Origin: Limnobacter humi
Lineage (GTDB): Bacteria > Pseudomonadota > Gammaproteobacteria > Burkholderiales > Burkholderiaceae_B
Assembly: GCF_024518835.1 (NCBI RefSeq)
Contig: NZ_JANIGO010000002.1
Location: forward strand, 749,522 to 813,521
Length of the DNA stretch: 64,000 nucleotides
Reading direction: 5' to 3'
Shown: piece after piece, positions 44,768 through 57,256 of the stretch
Numbering within the stretch: position 1 is the stretch's first letter
Layout: every line of letters starts with the position of its first letter
Position numbers and translations under genes: made by a program
The notes under the pieces: model-generated
Seen by the model: only the letters and a program-made list of their open reading frames with translations
Told to the model about the DNA's origin: nothing
Databases searched by the model: none

Positions 44768-45724
44768 ATGAAAATCATTCGCCGGCCCGGTGCCCACCAT
44801 GGCCACCAGGGCACAGCACTGACCATCGGTAATTTTGACGGCGTACATTTGGGCCATGCCCAACTGTTCCGCGAGGTGGTGCGTGCAGCCAGGGCACAGG
44901 GCTTGATACCCACCGCAGTGACATTCGCCCCACATCCCAAAGAATTGTTCAGCACCAGCTTCAAACTCGACCGCATCGCCACGCTTCGCAACCGCATCGC
45001 AGAGATGAGGAGTTGCGGCATCGAACAGGTGTGCATTTTGCCATTTGACAAGGCCATGGCCAGCCTGAGCCCGGAATCCTTTGTGGATGAGGTGCTGGTG
45101 CGCCAACTGAACGCAAAACTGGTGTGGGTGGGCGATGATTTCCGGTTTGGCGCCAGGCGCGCTGGCGACTTTGCAGGGCTTCAAACCATGGGCCTGAGCC
45201 GGGGTTTTGAAGTGCGCGACCTGCCTGAGGTTCAACAGCAGGGGCAAAGGATCTCCAGCTCGAACATCCGGGATGCCCTGAAAGCCGGCGAGATCTCCAA
45301 AGCGACGGCCATGCTGGGCCACCCGCTGGTGTACTCCGGCCACATCATTCACGGAAAAAAACTGGGTCGTACCCTGGGCTTCCCCACCATGAACCTGCGC
45401 ATTCCGGGTCGCGCCAGCGCATTGACAGGAATTCTTGCCGTGTGGGTTCACGGACTAGAGACGCAACCCTTGCCCGCGGTGGCCAGCTTGGGTGTGCGCC
45501 CAACGGTGGAGCAATCGGACCTGATATTGCTGGAAACCTTCATCCCTGGCTGGCAAGGCCATGCCTACAGCAAACTGCTTCACATTGAAGTGGCCGCACA
45601 CATTCGCCCCGAAGCCAAATTCGACAGCCTGGACACCTTGGTGGTCCAGATGAACCAAGACACGGAACAGGCGATGGCATTTCTTGCCAGCCATACCCCC
45701 CAATTCACCCCTGCAGCCTGCTGA
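44768..45724 (+). CDS. ribF: bifunctional riboflavin kinase/FAD synthetase
   Basis: 318 residues. The FAD synthetase domain (residues 1-180) has IGNFDGVHLGHAQLF and RISSSNIRDAL; the riboflavin kinase domain (185-end) has GRTLGFPTMNLR and GVRPTVEQSDLILLETFI. It converts riboflavin to FMN and then FAD. ATG 44768 starts the domain; upstream frame is not conserved. ileS follows after 3 nt, a synteny shared by many Proteobacteria. Confidence 0.98.
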   Translation: MKIIRRPGAHHGHQGTALTIGNFDGVHLGHAQLFREVVRAARAQGLIPTAVTFAPHPKELFSTSFKLDRIATLRNRIAEMRSCGIEQVCILPFDKAMASLSPESFVDEVLVRQLNAKLVWVGDDFRFGARRAGDFAGLQTMGLSRGFEVRDLPEVQQQGQRISSSNIRDALKAGEISKATAMLGHPLVYSGHIIHGKKLGRTLGFPTMNLRIPGRASALTGILAVWVHGLETQPLPAVASLGVRPTVEQSDLILLETFIPGWQGHAYSKLLHIEVAAHIRPEAKFDSLDTLVVQMNQDTEQAMAFLASHTPQFTPAAC

Positions 45725-45727
45725 ATC

Positions 45728-48529
45728 ATGGATTACAAAGACACCCTCAACCTGCCCGACACGCCCTTCCCCATGCGCGGCAATTTGCCCCAACGGGAAC
45801 CCAACTGGGTTGAACAATGGTGCCGCGAAGACCTGTACAAGGCCATTCGCCAATCCAAGGCTGGCAAGCCGAAGTTTGTGCTGCACGATGGCCCACCGTA
45901 TGCCAATGGCGACATTCACATTGGCCATGCAGTGAACAAAATCCTTAAAGATATCATTGTGAAGTGCCGCTGCCTGGCTGGTTACGATGCACGTTATGTG
46001 CCCGGCTGGGACTGCCACGGCATGCCCATCGAAATCCAGATTGAAAAAACCCACGGCAAGGGTTTGCCCACGCTAGAGGTTCAGGAAAAAAGTCGCGCCT
46101 ACGCCACCGAACAAATTGAGCGCCAGAAAAAGGATTTCATTCGCTTGGGCGTGCTGGCCGATTGGACCAACCCCTACAAAACCATGAATTTCAAAAACGA
46201 GGCCGATGAACTGCGCGCCTTGGGCAAAATCTTGAAAGCGGGGTATGTATTCCGCGGCCTGAAACCCGTGAATTGGTGCTTTGACTGTGGTTCGGCGCTG
46301 GCGGAAGCCGAGGTGGAATACAAGGACAAGCAAGACATCGCGGTGGATGTCGGCTTTGCATTCAATGCAGCAACACTGGACAAACTGGCTGTTGCATTCA
46401 ATGTTTCTACGGACACATTGACAGCGAAACCGGGCCAACTGGTGATCTGGACCACCACACCCTGGACCCTGCCCGCCAACCAGGCGCTAAACGTTCACCC
46501 GGAGTTGGTCTACAGCCTGGTCGATGTGGGCAGCAAGGTCCTGCTGCTGGCTCAAGAACGTGTTAAACCTTGCCTTGAAAGTTACGGGCTGGAAGGCACC
46601 GAATTGGCCACAACCACCGGTAGGCAGTTGGAGGGCTTGGCATTTCACCACCCGTTTTATGACCGCCTCAGTCCCATTTACCTGGCCGACTACGTCAGCA
46701 CCGATGCCGGTACTGGCATCGTGCATTGCTCACCCGCGTACGGCGTGGATGACTTCATCACCTCCAAGGCCTACGGCCTGAAAGATGCCGACATCATCAA
46801 CCCAGTCATGGGCAATGGCGTGTACGTGGATTCTCTGCCCTATTTTGGCGGCCTGCACATCTGGAAAGCCAACCCGTTGATCGTTGACAAACTGATCGAG
46901 ACGGGTTCGCTCATCAAACAGCTCAAATTTGGCCACAGCTACATGCACTGCTGGCGGCACAAAACGCCGGTCATCTACCGGGCCACATCCCAATGGTTTG
47001 CCGGCATGGATGTGGCGCCCAAAGATGGATCTAGCACCCTGCGCGAAAAGGCACTGGCCGGTGTCGATGCCACGCAATTTTTCCCGGCTTGGGGCAAGGC
47101 GCGCTTACACACCATGATTGCCAACCGCCCCGATTGGACCTTGTCGCGCCAGCGCCAATGGGGTGTGCCGATGGCTTTTCTGGTTCACCGGGAAACGGGT
47201 GAATTGCACCCACGCACCGACGAGTTGATTGAAATTGTTGCGCAACGCATTGAACGCGAGGGCATTGAAGCCTGGCAGCACATCACCGTGGAAGAACTGA
47301 TTGGTGAACAAGCCAAAGACTATGTGAAAAACCCGGACACACTGGATGTGTGGTTTGACTCGGGCACCACCCATGAAACTGTGCTGCGCGGCAGCCACGC
47401 CGATGAAAGCCAATTTCCGGCAGACCTGTACCTGGAGGGCTCAGACCAGCACCGCGGCTGGTTCCACTCCAGCTTGCTGACCAGTTGCATGATCAATGGC
47501 GTACCCCCCTACAAAGCACTGCTAACGCACGGTTTCGTGGTGGATGGACAAGGCCGGAAAATGAGCAAGTCGGTGGGCAACGTGATTGCGCCACAAGAAG
47601 TGACCAACAAAATGGGCGCGGAGATTTTGCGCCTGTGGGTGGCCAGCACCGATTATTCCGGTGAACTCACCATCTCGGATGAAATCCTCAAGCGTGTGGT
47701 GGAAAGCTACCGCCGCATCCGGAACACCCTGCGCTTCCTGCTGGCCAATATTTCCGACTTCTCATTCGACACCCAAGCGGTGTCGGTGGAAGACCTCTCT
47801 GAAGTGGACCGCTATGCATTAACGCTGTTGGCGAAACTGCAGGCGGAGTGCGAGGAACACTACACCCGCTATGAATTTCACCCCATCGTGAGCAAGCTGC
47901 AAATTTTTTGCTCCGAAGATTTGGGCGCGTTCTACCTGGACGTGCTGAAAGACCGCCTGTACACCACGGGTGCCAATTCCCGCGCACGCCGCAGTGCCCA
48001 AACAGCGCTTCATCACATCACGCACGGCTTGCTCAAACTGATGGCCCCCATCCTCAGCTTTACGGCAGAAGAGGCATTTGCAGCCATGCAAGGTGAGGCC
48101 AAGCAGCCATCTGTGTTTTGCGGTGAATTCCATGCGGCGCCGGAGGTGCACGATGCAGCCGACCTACAAAGCCGTTGGCCCGGTCTACTCGCTTTGCGGG
48201 CACGCGTGGTGAAGGAACTGGAAAACCTGCGCACCGCAGGCCAGATTGGTTCATCCCTGCAAGCCCGCGTGAAACTTGTGCTACCGACCGAACTCTATGC
48301 AGCATGCGTGGCACTGGGCGAGGACCTGAAATTCCTCTTCATCGTGTCGCAAGTGGACATTGAAGCTGGAGAACAGGAAATGATTGAAGTGCGTACAGCC
48401 GACGGCAAGAAATGTGAACGGTGCTGGCATGTTCGCCCGGATACCGGTGCCGATGACAATCTGCCCGACTTGTGTGGACGCTGTGTGAGCAATCTGCATG
48501 GCGACGGCGAGGAGCGTGCACATGTCTAA
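45728..48529 (+). CDS. ileS: isoleucyl-tRNA synthetase
   Basis: 933 residues, full class I IleRS. The HIGH box is [14 protein letters not shown] near residues 57-70, the KMSKS box is [10 protein letters not shown] near residue 611, and the editing domain has [11 protein letters not shown]. The C-terminal zinc module is visible as KKCERCWH and LCGRCVSN. It charges tRNA-Ile. The lspA ATG lies inside its last codons, so translation is coupled. Confidence 0.99.
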   Translation: MDYKDTLNLPDTPFPMRGNLPQREPNWVEQWCREDLYKAIRQSKAGKPKFVLHDGPPYANGDIHIGHAVNKILKDIIVKCRCLAGYDARYVPGWDCHGMPIEIQIEKTHGKGLPTLEVQEKSRAYATEQIERQKKDFIRLGVLADWTNPYKTMNFKNEADELRALGKILKAGYVFRGLKPVNWCFDCGSALAEAEVEYKDKQDIAVDVGFAFNAATLDKLAVAFNVSTDTLTAKPGQLVIWTTTPWTLPANQALNVHPELVYSLVDVGSKVLLLAQERVKPCLESYGLEGTELATTTGRQLEGLAFHHPFYDRLSPIYLADYVSTDAGTGIVHCSPAYGVDDFITSKAYGLKDADIINPVMGNGVYVDSLPYFGGLHIWKANPLIVDKLIETGSLIKQLKFGHSYMHCWRHKTPVIYRATSQWFAGMDVAPKDGSSTLREKALAGVDATQFFPAWGKARLHTMIANRPDWTLSRQRQWGVPMAFLVHRETGELHPRTDELIEIVAQRIEREGIEAWQHITVEELIGEQAKDYVKNPDTLDVWFDSGTTHETVLRGSHADESQFPADLYLEGSDQHRGWFHSSLLTSCMINGVPPYKALLTHGFVVDGQGRKMSKSVGNVIAPQEVTNKMGAEILRLWVASTDYSGELTISDEILKRVVESYRRIRNTLRFLLANISDFSFDTQAVSVEDLSEVDRYALTLLAKLQAECEEHYTRYEFHPIVSKLQIFCSEDLGAFYLDVLKDRLYTTGANSRARRSAQTALHHITHGLLKLMAPILSFTAEEAFAAMQGEAKQPSVFCGEFHAAPEVHDAADLQSRWPGLLALRARVVKELENLRTAGQIGSSLQARVKLVLPTELYAACVALGEDLKFLFIVSQVDIEAGEQEMIEVRTADGKKCERCWHVRPDTGADDNLPDLCGRCVSNLHGDGEERAHV

Positions 48530-49070
48530 GCCAACACCGCCGAAAACACCTGCACGGCCCGCTGCCAACATGGTTCCACGCCAGCGGCCATCCATCTTGC
48601 CCTGGTTGGGCCTGAGCATCATCTGGATTTTGCTGGACCAACTGACCAAGCTGTGGGTCGTTGCGCGGCTGGACCTGGGTGCCGTGGTTGAAGTGACCTC
48701 ATTCTTTAACTTGGTGCATGTTTTAAACCCGGGCGCTGCTTTCAGTTTTCTGGCCAACCAAGAAGGCTGGCAACGGCATTTTCTGTCGGGCATAGCCGTG
48801 GTGGCATCTGTGGTGATTCTGTTCATGATGCGCAGCTCCAGCCACCGCAAACTGGCGATGCTGTGCCTGGCGAGCATTCTCGGCGGGGCCTTGGGCAACC
48901 TCCTGGACCGCAGCCTGCATGGGGCCGTCATTGACTTTCTGGACTTTTACTGGGGTAATTACCATTGGCCAGCCTTCAATGTGGCCGACATGGCGATCAG
49001 CATGGGTGCAATTGGTCTGATCATTGATGAACTGTGGTTCAACCAGGCAGACAAAACCAAGGGCGCATGA
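48522..49070 (+). CDS. lspA: lipoprotein signal peptidase
   Basis: 182 residues. Four membrane segments and the catalytic aspartates: [16 protein letters not shown] and [12 protein letters not shown], the two regions that hold the Asp dyad. It removes the signal peptide from diacylated prolipoproteins, such as the two predicted lipoproteins in this window. ATG 48522 overlaps the ileS end by 8 nt; a longer ORF start at 48498 would lie within ileS. Confidence 0.98.
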   Translation: MSKPTPPKTPARPAANMVPRQRPSILPWLGLSIIWILLDQLTKLWVVARLDLGAVVEVTSFFNLVHVLNPGAAFSFLANQEGWQRHFLSGIAVVASVVILFMMRSSSHRKLAMLCLASILGGALGNLLDRSLHGAVIDFLDFYWGNYHWPAFNVADMAISMGAIGLIIDELWFNQADKTKGA

Positions 49071-50305
49071 GCAAAAGCGAAATCCCCCAACTTCCGGGCC
49101 TCAAAGGCCTGAGACTGGTGCTCGGTGTGTGTGGTGGCATTGCCGCCTACAAATCGGCAGAACTGACACGCCTACTGGTTAAGCAGGGGTGTTCAGTGCA
49201 GGTGGTGATGACCCCATCGGCCATGCAATTCATCGCGCCCCTCACGTTTCAGGCGCTCACTGGCAAACCGGTTCACGTGTCGCAATGGCCCGAGGGTGCA
49301 AATGACCGGGGCATGCCACACATTGATTTGAGTCGGGCCTGCGATCTGCTCTTGATCGCCCCGTGCACAGCCAATTCCATGGCCAAGTACGCGCATGGGC
49401 TGGCTGACAATCTGCTGGACAACCTGGTGCTAGCCCGCAATTGCCCGTTGGCGATTGCACCCGCCATGAACGTGGAAATGTGGAACAACCCGGCCACACA
49501 ACGGAACCTGAACCAATTGAAAGCCGATGGTGTGCATGTGTTGGGCCCAGCCCACGGTGAACAAGCCTGCGGCGAAATGGGTGCAGGTCGCCTGCTGGAA
49601 CCCGAAGAATTGGTGTACGAGCTGGCTCACGTCGTGAGCCCGAAACCCCTGGCAGGACAACAATTGCTGATCACGGCGGGCCCCACCTTCGAAGCCATCG
49701 ACCCGGTGCGAGGCATTACCAACCGCTCCAGCGGAAAGATGGGCTACGCCATCGCCCAGGCCGCTTGGTTGATGGGAGCCCACGTAACCCTGGTGAGTGG
49801 CCCCACCGCCTTGCAGCCACCACACGGTGTACAACGCGTGGTTGTGGACAGCGCCAAGGACATGTTGGCCGCGGTTGAAAGCCGCATTGCCAACAGCGAC
49901 CTGTTTGTGGGCGTGGCTGCAGTGGCCGATTATGGCGTTAAAAATGCCAGTGAACACAAGCAGAAAAAAATGGATGGCGCTGCACCCGGTTTACAGATTG
50001 ACTTTGAATTGAACCCCGATATTTTGGCCACGGTGGGCGAACTGGCATCAACCCGTTACCCGCGACTGAAGGTGGTGGGTTTCGCTGCAGAAACCCAGCA
50101 GCTGGACCAATACGCTCAAGCCAAGTTGATCAAGAAAAAGGCGCACTGCATCGTGGGCAACCTGGCGCAACATGCCTTGGGGGCTGACGAGGTTACGCTC
50201 ACCGTGTATTCCAACAACCAACCACCGGTTAAATTGCCCCACACTGACAAGTTAACCGCTGCGATCGAATTGCTGCGAACGCTGTCGACATTGCTCCAAC
50301 CTTGA
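49067..50305 (+). CDS. coaBC: bifunctional CoaBC (phosphopantothenoylcysteine synthetase/decarboxylase)
   Basis: 412 residues. The CoaC half begins [17 protein letters not shown] and has APAMNVEMW with the FMN-linked decarboxylase residues; the CoaB half begins [26 protein letters not shown] and ends with KLPHTDKL. It makes phosphopantetheine for coenzyme A. The start overlaps the lspA stop by 4 nt (ATGA). Confidence 0.98.
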   Translation: MSKSEIPQLPGLKGLRLVLGVCGGIAAYKSAELTRLLVKQGCSVQVVMTPSAMQFIAPLTFQALTGKPVHVSQWPEGANDRGMPHIDLSRACDLLLIAPCTANSMAKYAHGLADNLLDNLVLARNCPLAIAPAMNVEMWNNPATQRNLNQLKADGVHVLGPAHGEQACGEMGAGRLLEPEELVYELAHVVSPKPLAGQQLLITAGPTFEAIDPVRGITNRSSGKMGYAIAQAAWLMGAHVTLVSGPTALQPPHGVQRVVVDSAKDMLAAVESRIANSDLFVGVAAVADYGVKNASEHKQKKMDGAAPGLQIDFELNPDILATVGELASTRYPRLKVVGFAAETQQLDQYAQAKLIKKKAHCIVGNLAQHALGADEVTLTVYSNNQPPVKLPHTDKLTAAIELLRTLSTLLQP

Positions 50306-50325
50306 ACCCGACATCCACCCGACCC

Positions 50326-50778
50326 ATGAATATTCAAGTAGAACTGAAAGTACTCGACGCCCGCATGAAAGACTGCCTGCCGGCGTATGGCACTCCCGGT
50401 AGCGCCGGCATCGACCTGCGTGCTGCGCTGGAGCAGCCCCTGACCCTGCAGCCGGGTCAGGCTGAACTGGTGCCCACGGGTCTGTCCATGCACCTGGCGG
50501 ACCCCAACTACTGTGCCACCATCCTCCCACGTTCTGGTCTCGGTCACAAAAAAGGTTTGGTATTGGGCAACCTGGTGGGACTCATCGATTCAGACTATCA
50601 AGGCCCATTGATGGTGTCGGCTTGGAACCGCAGCAGTGTACCGGTGGTGATTGAACCCATGGAACGGATCGCACAGATGGTCATCTTGCCAGTGGCCCAC
50701 GCCACCTTCAAACTGGTGGATGAATTTGCACCCAGCCAACGCGGTGAGGGTGGGTTCGGAAGTACAGGCACACGCTGA
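50326..50778 (+). CDS. dut: dUTP diphosphatase
   Basis: 150 residues, the trimeric dUTPase. Its five motifs are visible: GSAGIDLRA (1), [11 protein letters not shown] (2), [10 protein letters not shown] (3), RIAQMVI (4) and [10 protein letters not shown] (5). It splits dUTP to keep uracil out of DNA and feed dTMP synthesis. ATG 50326 is the normal start; TTG 50302 is a weak alternative. It is the last gene of the ribF operon. Confidence 0.98.
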   Translation: MNIQVELKVLDARMKDCLPAYGTPGSAGIDLRAALEQPLTLQPGQAELVPTGLSMHLADPNYCATILPRSGLGHKKGLVLGNLVGLIDSDYQGPLMVSAWNRSSVPVVIEPMERIAQMVILPVAHATFKLVDEFAPSQRGEGGFGSTGTR

Positions 50779-50858
50779 TTCACCGATCAACTTGCTTCTG
50801 GGGGAACCTCTCCCCCGAGGCATGCCACTGATGTGCATACCCGCTCCAACACCTTGGC

Positions 50859-52037
50859 ATGCACACACACCATCTGCCCCGCTCCGGGCAAAAAATACAC
50901 TTGTGGTCTCTGTTGACCTTGCCCTGGCTGGCTGCTGTGCTATTCATGCTTTGGTTAAACCATGCCCGTCAGCACGAACATCAGCAATCACTGACCGCTT
51001 TGGCACTGTCAGACCTCATTGTTCAAAGCCAAAGCATTCACTGGTTGTATGACGCACGAACAGCTCTGGCCAATGCACAACTTGCAGCCGCGGGCTATCC
51101 ATCACCGATGGCCTTGCTCAATCAACTTGATCGCCGACTATCCATTCTGGAGTACATGCCCCATTTCAACGAGCAAGCAGCAGCCGTTGGTTTGCGCACA
51201 TCGATCGAGACTTTGATTGCCGTCTACCGAAACAAATCAGGCGTGACGGTTCAAAGTGACGAGCTATTGAAATGTCTGCAGGCCGCTGGGCACTATCAGG
51301 ATGCACTTCGAACATTGCAAAGCCGCGCTGAGCTGTCAGCATTCGGAAGCAGTCGCATTCCCCATGGTGTTTGGTGGTGGCTGGCCCTCAGCGCCGGAGC
51401 CGCTGCCGCTGTCTGTTCCTGGTTGGCCTGGCGTGCACTTAAAACCACGCAATCCAGCGCGGTGCACCACACTCAACACACACCAAAAAAATCAACACAA
51501 CTGGGCGGCTGGCTAGACTCCGCACACTGGAAAAAACGAGTCATTCAGCACATGGCGGGATTTTCCGGACAGCCTTCCGACTGTTGCACACTGTTGATGT
51601 TCCGAATCATGCACTGGGACGACTACATGCATACCTTTGGGGAAGAAACAGCACAACGTCAGTTTGACGGTCTGAAAAACACCGTCTTGGCGCACTGCAG
51701 GCCTTGGGATCTGGCCACTCGGCTAAGCGCCACTGAATGCGCCATTCATTTGGACCGATGTAATGCGGCCCAAGCCCGTGAATTGGGCAAACGTTTACTT
51801 AAAAAACTGGGGGTGACCCAATTCGACCTGGAGCTTAAAATGGCTGTCATCGAGGAGGCTCAAGGCATGAGCCTGGAGCGCTTGTTGGCTGAGGCAGATC
51901 TTGCATTGCACAGGGCTGCAACTCACAGACCTGGGCAACGCAAAATCAAACCTGCCGGGCTTTATTCCACCACCACCTCAGCACCACTTTCAGATTCTTC
52001 CCCGGTGGCCCCTTCGGTGAATGTCAAACTGACCTGA
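50859..52037 (+). CDS. membrane protein with degenerate GGDEF-like domain
   Basis: 392 residues. A first membrane segment at residues 15-34, a helical sensor-like region, a second membrane segment at 168-192 and a C-terminal domain of about 160 residues that has the diguanylate-cyclase fold: WDDYMHTFGEETAQRQFDGL and MSLERLLAEADLALHRA. The active GGDEF position reads SATEC, so c-di-GMP synthesis is unlikely; it may bind a ligand or partner. The gene overlaps clpA by 76 nt tail-to-tail and is more AT-rich than its neighbours. Confidence 0.75.
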   Translation: MHTHHLPRSGQKIHLWSLLTLPWLAAVLFMLWLNHARQHEHQQSLTALALSDLIVQSQSIHWLYDARTALANAQLAAAGYPSPMALLNQLDRRLSILEYMPHFNEQAAAVGLRTSIETLIAVYRNKSGVTVQSDELLKCLQAAGHYQDALRTLQSRAELSAFGSSRIPHGVWWWLALSAGAAAAVCSWLAWRALKTTQSSAVHHTQHTPKKSTQLGGWLDSAHWKKRVIQHMAGFSGQPSDCCTLLMFRIMHWDDYMHTFGEETAQRQFDGLKNTVLAHCRPWDLATRLSATECAIHLDRCNAAQARELGKRLLKKLGVTQFDLELKMAVIEEAQGMSLERLLAEADLALHRAATHRPGQRKIKPAGLYSTTTSAPLSDSSPVAPSVNVKLT

Positions 52038-54286
52038 TCGCCGACCGAGTCGTAATCCACAGTCACTTTGCCGCCATTGACCAGTTTGCCAAACAGCAAT
52101 TCATCGGCCAAGGCCTTGCGAATGGTGTCCTGAATGAGACGTTGCATGGGGCGTGCGCCCATGAGGGGATCGAAACCTTTCTTGGCCAGGTGTTTGCGCA
52201 ACTCGTCTGTGAAAATCGCATCCACCTTCTTCTGATGAAGCTGCTCTTCGAGTTCCATCAGGAATTTATCGACCACGCGCAGAATGATTTCTTCGTCCAG
52301 CGCACGGAAAGAAATGATGGAGTCCAACCGGTTGCGGAATTCAGGGGTGAACATGCGCTTGATGTCTTCCATCTCGTCGCCCTGCACCTTCGATTCCATG
52401 AAGCCAATGCCGCGCTTGGTCAATGCCTCGGCACCCGCATTGGTGGTCATGATGATGATCACATTGCGGAAGTCTGCCTTGCGGCCGTTGTTGTCGGTCA
52501 GTGTGCCGTTGTCCATCACCTGCAACAGAATGTTGAATACATCGGGATGGGCTTTTTCAATTTCATCCAGCAACAACACGCAGTGCGGCTTTTTGGTGAT
52601 GGCCTCGGTCAACAAACCACCTTGATCAAAGCCCACATAACCAGGGGGCGCGCCAATCAAGCGGGACACCGCATGCCGCTCCATGTATTCGGACATGTCA
52701 AAGCGCAGCAACTCGACACCCAGAATGTAGGCCAATTGCTTGGCCACCTCAGTTTTGCCCACACCGGTTGGACCGCTGAATAGGAACGACCCAATTGGTT
52801 TGTCGGCTTTGCCCAAACCTGCACGGGACATCTTGATGGATGCCGCCAACGCTTCGATGGCTGGGTCCTGCCCAAACACGGTGGCCTTCAGATCACGATC
52901 CAGGGTCGACAACTTGTTGCGGTCGTCGGTATTGACCGATTGCGGTGGAATGCGGGCAATTTTGGAGACGATGTCTTCGATGTCTGCTTTGGTGATGGTT
53001 TTGCGCTGCTTGCTCTTGGGCAAAATTCGCTGGGCAGCACCGGCTTCATCAATCACGTCAATCGCCTTGTCAGGCAGGTGGCGATCATTGATGAACTTGG
53101 CCGACAACTCGGCAGCCGCTGTGATTGCGCCAGCAGAATACTTCACGCCATGGTGCTCTTCAAAACGGCTCTTCAGGCCGCGCAGAATTTCAATGGTCTG
53201 CTCCACCGTGGGCTCAGATACATCGATTTTCTGGAAACGGCGAGACAAGGCATGGTCTTTTTCGAAAATGCCGCGGTACTCGGTGAAGGTGGTTGCACCG
53301 ATGCACTTCAGTTGGCCTGAAGACAGCGCAGGTTTCAACAGATTCGATGCATCGAGCGTGCCACCCGATGCAGACCCTGCGCCGATGAGGGTGTGGATTT
53401 CATCGATGAACAGAATGGAGTCCGGATTTGCTTTCAACTGCTTCAATACGGATTTCAAGCGTTGCTCAAAATCGCCTCGGTACTTGGTACCAGCCAGCAA
53501 AGCCCCCATGTCCAGCGAATGAACCTGGGCAGTTTCCAGAATTTCAGGCACGTCACCTTTGACGATTCGCCAGGCCAAGCCTTCGGCAATCGCTGTTTTT
53601 CCCACACCAGCCTCACCGACCAGCAGCGGGTTGTTTTTGCGCCGGCGGCACAGAACCTGAATCACACGCTCTACTTCCGGCTCGCGACCGATCAACGGAT
53701 CGATTTTGCCGTCTCGCGCCAAAGTATTCAGGTTTTGCGTGTACTGGTCCAGGGGGGACTGCTTCTCACCGGTGGACTGGGTGGCCTCCGCTTCCTGCTC
53801 CTGGTTTTCATTCTGCTGAGCCTCAGGCTTGGGGGCTGGGGCTTGGGGCGTTTTGGTGATGCCGTGAGAGATGTAGTTCACCACATCCAAACGAGTAATG
53901 CCCTGCTGGTGCAGGTAGTACACCGCGTGGGAATCCTTTTCACCAAAAATAGCCACCAATACGTTGGCGCCGGTGACTTCTTTTTTGCCGTTGGACGTGC
54001 TCTGCACATGCATGATGGCGCGTTGAATCACGCGTTGAAAGCCCAGCGTCGGTTGCGTGTCCACCTCATCCTGACCGGACACGACCGGGGTGTTGTCCTT
54101 GATGAAGGTCTGCAGGTTTTTGCGCAGCTCCTCAATGTCCGCCGAACAGGATCTCAACACCTCGGCAGCGGACGGATTGTCCAGCAATGCGAGTAGCAAA
54201 TGCTCAACCGTGATGAATTCATGCTTTTGTTGACGGGCGTCCACAAAAGCCATGTGCAAACTGACTTCCAACTCTTGCGCAATCAT
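51962..54286 (-). CDS. clpA: ATP-dependent Clp protease ATP-binding subunit ClpA
   Basis: 774 residues. Two N-terminal Clp repeats, then two AAA+ modules: Walker [13 protein letters not shown] and [12 protein letters not shown], Walker [11 protein letters not shown] and LLLDEIEKA. It unfolds substrates for ClpP; clpP is not in the window. The start at 54286 has GGAGG at the right distance and overlaps the clpS stop by 4 nt. The C-terminal tail ([10 protein letters not shown]) falls in the overlap with the GGDEF-like gene. Confidence 0.98.
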   Translation of the reverse strand: MIAQELEVSLHMAFVDARQQKHEFITVEHLLLALLDNPSAAEVLRSCSADIEELRKNLQTFIKDNTPVVSGQDEVDTQPTLGFQRVIQRAIMHVQSTSNGKKEVTGANVLVAIFGEKDSHAVYYLHQQGITRLDVVNYISHGITKTPQAPAPKPEAQQNENQEQEAEATQSTGEKQSPLDQYTQNLNTLARDGKIDPLIGREPEVERVIQVLCRRRKNNPLLVGEAGVGKTAIAEGLAWRIVKGDVPEILETAQVHSLDMGALLAGTKYRGDFEQRLKSVLKQLKANPDSILFIDEIHTLIGAGSASGGTLDASNLLKPALSSGQLKCIGATTFTEYRGIFEKDHALSRRFQKIDVSEPTVEQTIEILRGLKSRFEEHHGVKYSAGAITAAAELSAKFINDRHLPDKAIDVIDEAGAAQRILPKSKQRKTITKADIEDIVSKIARIPPQSVNTDDRNKLSTLDRDLKATVFGQDPAIEALAASIKMSRAGLGKADKPIGSFLFSGPTGVGKTEVAKQLAYILGVELLRFDMSEYMERHAVSRLIGAPPGYVGFDQGGLLTEAITKKPHCVLLLDEIEKAHPDVFNILLQVMDNGTLTDNNGRKADFRNVIIIMTTNAGAEALTKRGIGFMESKVQGDEMEDIKRMFTPEFRNRLDSIISFRALDEEIILRVVDKFLMELEEQLHQKKVDAIFTDELRKHLAKKGFDPLMGARPMQRLIQDTIRKALADELLFGKLVNGGKVTVDYDSVGDQVSLTFTEGATGEESESGAEVVVE

Positions 54287-54591
54287 GTTTCCTCCATCAC
54301 GCACTGCAGCGGGTGTTGATGCTGCCTCGCAAAACCACTGACCATTTCAACTTTGGTTGACGCGATGTCTTTGGGATACACCCCGCAGACACCTTTCCCT
54401 TCACGATGCACCTTGAGCATGATCTGGGTGGCCTGCTCTCTGCCCTTGCCAAAAAACTTCTGCAAAACAATCACAACGAACTCCATGGGCGTGTAGTCGT
54501 CGTTCAAAAGTACGACCTGATACATCGGGGGCAGCTTGGCTTTTTGTGCCTGCGATTCCAGTACCGTAGATGGGCTATTTTGCGAACTCAT
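54283..54591 (-). CDS. clpS: ClpA adaptor ClpS
   Basis: 102 residues, the N-recognin adaptor. It has [13 protein letters not shown], the substrate-binding region with Asp and Asn, and [20 protein letters not shown]-like text here ending IASTKVEMV. It delivers N-degron substrates to ClpA. The gene overlaps clpA by 4 nt, the usual clpS-clpA unit. Confidence 0.98.
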   Translation of the reverse strand: MSSQNSPSTVLESQAQKAKLPPMYQVVLLNDDYTPMEFVVIVLQKFFGKGREQATQIMLKVHREGKGVCGVYPKDIASTKVEMVSGFARQHQHPLQCVMEET

Positions 54592-54955
54592 AACTTCATT
54601 GTAATCACTTCTAAAGGGCGTGCAACATGGATTAGAGCCCTTTACACCGCCTTAATTGCAGACTGAAAATTTTCCCTGTTGAATCAGTGAAATGCCCCGA
54701 CAAGAGCGCTCCGCTAACCCAAGCAAAGTGCAGTGCGGCCATCGGGAAGTCAATCACTCAGTGCGGCGATGCGACCAACCTGACCGAAACCAGTCTGTCG
54801 TAGACAAGGGGTAAACCCCTAAAAATGTATCTATTGTATGGTTGACCGGCCTCAAAACTGCTTCAACAATAGTCTCAAGTCAGAAGTGACTGACGAGTTG
54901 TCGGAAAGTTCATGCGATCCGACCGAAGTATGCGTTTCTAGAAGGAGGTCTCGCG
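54592..54955. other. divergent regulatory region between clpS and the cold-shock gene
   Basis: 364 nt without a gene. It must hold the clpS promoter and the long leader of the cold-shock gene. AGGGGT-AA-ACCCCT at 54807-54820 is a perfect 6-bp inverted repeat, and AAGGAGG lies at 54942-54948 as a strong ribosome site. A long 5' leader is typical of cold-shock genes. I could not fix the promoter. Confidence 0.55.
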
Positions 54956-55177
54956 ATGGCGACCGGCACCGTAAAATGGTTCAATGATGCAAAGGGTTTC
55001 GGGTTTATCACGCCCGATCAGGGCAGCGAAGAATTGTTCGCTCACTTTTCCGCAATCCAGGCGTCTGGATTCCGCTCACTGAAGGAAGGCCAGAAAGTGT
55101 CTTTCGAAGTGGTGGATGGACCAAAAGGCAAGCAGGCTCAGAATATTATGGTGGTTGAGGCGACAAACGCAGCCTAA
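54956..55177 (+). CDS. cold-shock domain protein
   Basis: 73 residues, the second CspA-like protein of the window: [20 protein letters not shown], with RNP-1 KGFGFI and RNP-2 ELFAHF. A strong AAGGAGG ribosome site and a long structured leader precede it, which fits cold-inducible control. It is independent of the first copy at 4085-4288 and stands alone before two terminators. Confidence 0.97.
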   Translation: MATGTVKWFNDAKGFGFITPDQGSEELFAHFSAIQASGFRSLKEGQKVSFEVVDGPKGKQAQNIMVVEATNAA

Positions 55178-55210
55178 TTACAATCATAACAAGGCCCTAA
55201 ACCGAGAGAA

Positions 55211-55237
55211 AAGCCAGTCCCAAGCTGGCTTTTTTTT
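55211..55237 (+). terminator. terminator of the cold-shock gene
   Basis: AAGCCAG and CTGGCTT around a 7-nt loop, followed by TTTTTT. Confidence 0.85.
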
Positions 55238-55255
55238 CGTCAGTATCGGGGCAAG

Positions 55256-55283
55256 AAAAAAGGCCCGTTACCGGGCCTTTTTT
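55256..55283. terminator. bidirectional terminator between the cold-shock gene and icd
   Basis: GGCCCG and CGGGCC with a 4-nt loop are flanked by A-run and T-run. It serves icd on the minus strand and backs up the cold-shock terminator. Confidence 0.85.
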
Positions 55284-55300
55284 GTGGTTTCAACATGCAA

Positions 55301-56548
<1,248 letters not shown>

Positions 56549-56727
56549 GGTCTCTCCGATGCTTCTACTTGTTAGAGGGATTACTCTAGTGTAGCCCCTC
56601 GAGATTCAAACAACCACAATTATTTCACAATGCGAAAATGCGTTCCTCATTGCGCTACATCGGTATGATACCCGCATCTTCTTTCAGATCTCTGACACCC
56701 TTGAAAAACTTGAAAATCTTTCTGACG

Positions 56728-57207
56728 ATGCACCGTGACCACGCGTTAACCAGGCTGGCTGTCCTGCTGACGGGTGGCCTGCTTGCACTGCTATCGGCTT
56801 GCGCAGGTGAGTCACAAGCCACGCCGCGCAGCCAACCACCCCTGCCCACGGTGGAGCTGCGCCTGGGCAATCAAACTGTTCAGGCCGAACTTGCCAACAC
56901 CCCGGACACGCGCCAGATCGGACTGATGGGACGCCAACAGTTGGCCCCCAATCACGGCATGCTCTTTGAGTTTGATCACACAGAAACCCAATGCATGTGG
57001 ATGAAAAACACACTGATGGACCTGGAAGTGGCTTTCATCAACGAGTCAGGGGTCATTCTGAATATCGAGCGCATGAAAGCGGGCACGGAGGATATTCATT
57101 GTTCGCGGGGCGGTGCTCGGTATGCTTTGGAAATGGGCAAAGGGTGGTTTGGAGAAAAACGGATCAAACCGGGACACTCTGTGAATATTCCACGGTTGAT
57201 GAAATGA
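56728..57207 (+). CDS. DUF192 family lipoprotein
   Basis: 159 residues. The N-terminal segment ends in LLSAC, a lipobox, so the mature protein is probably anchored to a membrane. The DUF192 domain follows, with GLMGRQQLAPNHGMLFEF, MWMKNTLMDLEVAFI and GARYALEMGKGWF. The family has no known reaction. ATG 56728 starts the signal; a longer frame from 56638 lacks a signal. It is convergent with sodB and shares its terminator. Confidence 0.85.
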   Translation: MHRDHALTRLAVLLTGGLLALLSACAGESQATPRSQPPLPTVELRLGNQTVQAELANTPDTRQIGLMGRQQLAPNHGMLFEFDHTETQCMWMKNTLMDLEVAFINESGVILNIERMKAGTEDIHCSRGGARYALEMGKGWFGEKRIKPGHSVNIPRLMK

Positions 57208-57234
57208 AAAAGCCGGCCACCAGGGCCGGCTTTT
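57207..57234. terminator. terminator between the DUF192 gene and sodB
   Basis: AAAAGCCGGCC and GGCCGGCTTTT flank a 5-nt loop, with A and T runs on both sides. It can end both convergent genes. Confidence 0.9.
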
Positions 57235-57256
57235 GACTTCCAAGGGCCGGAACTGT

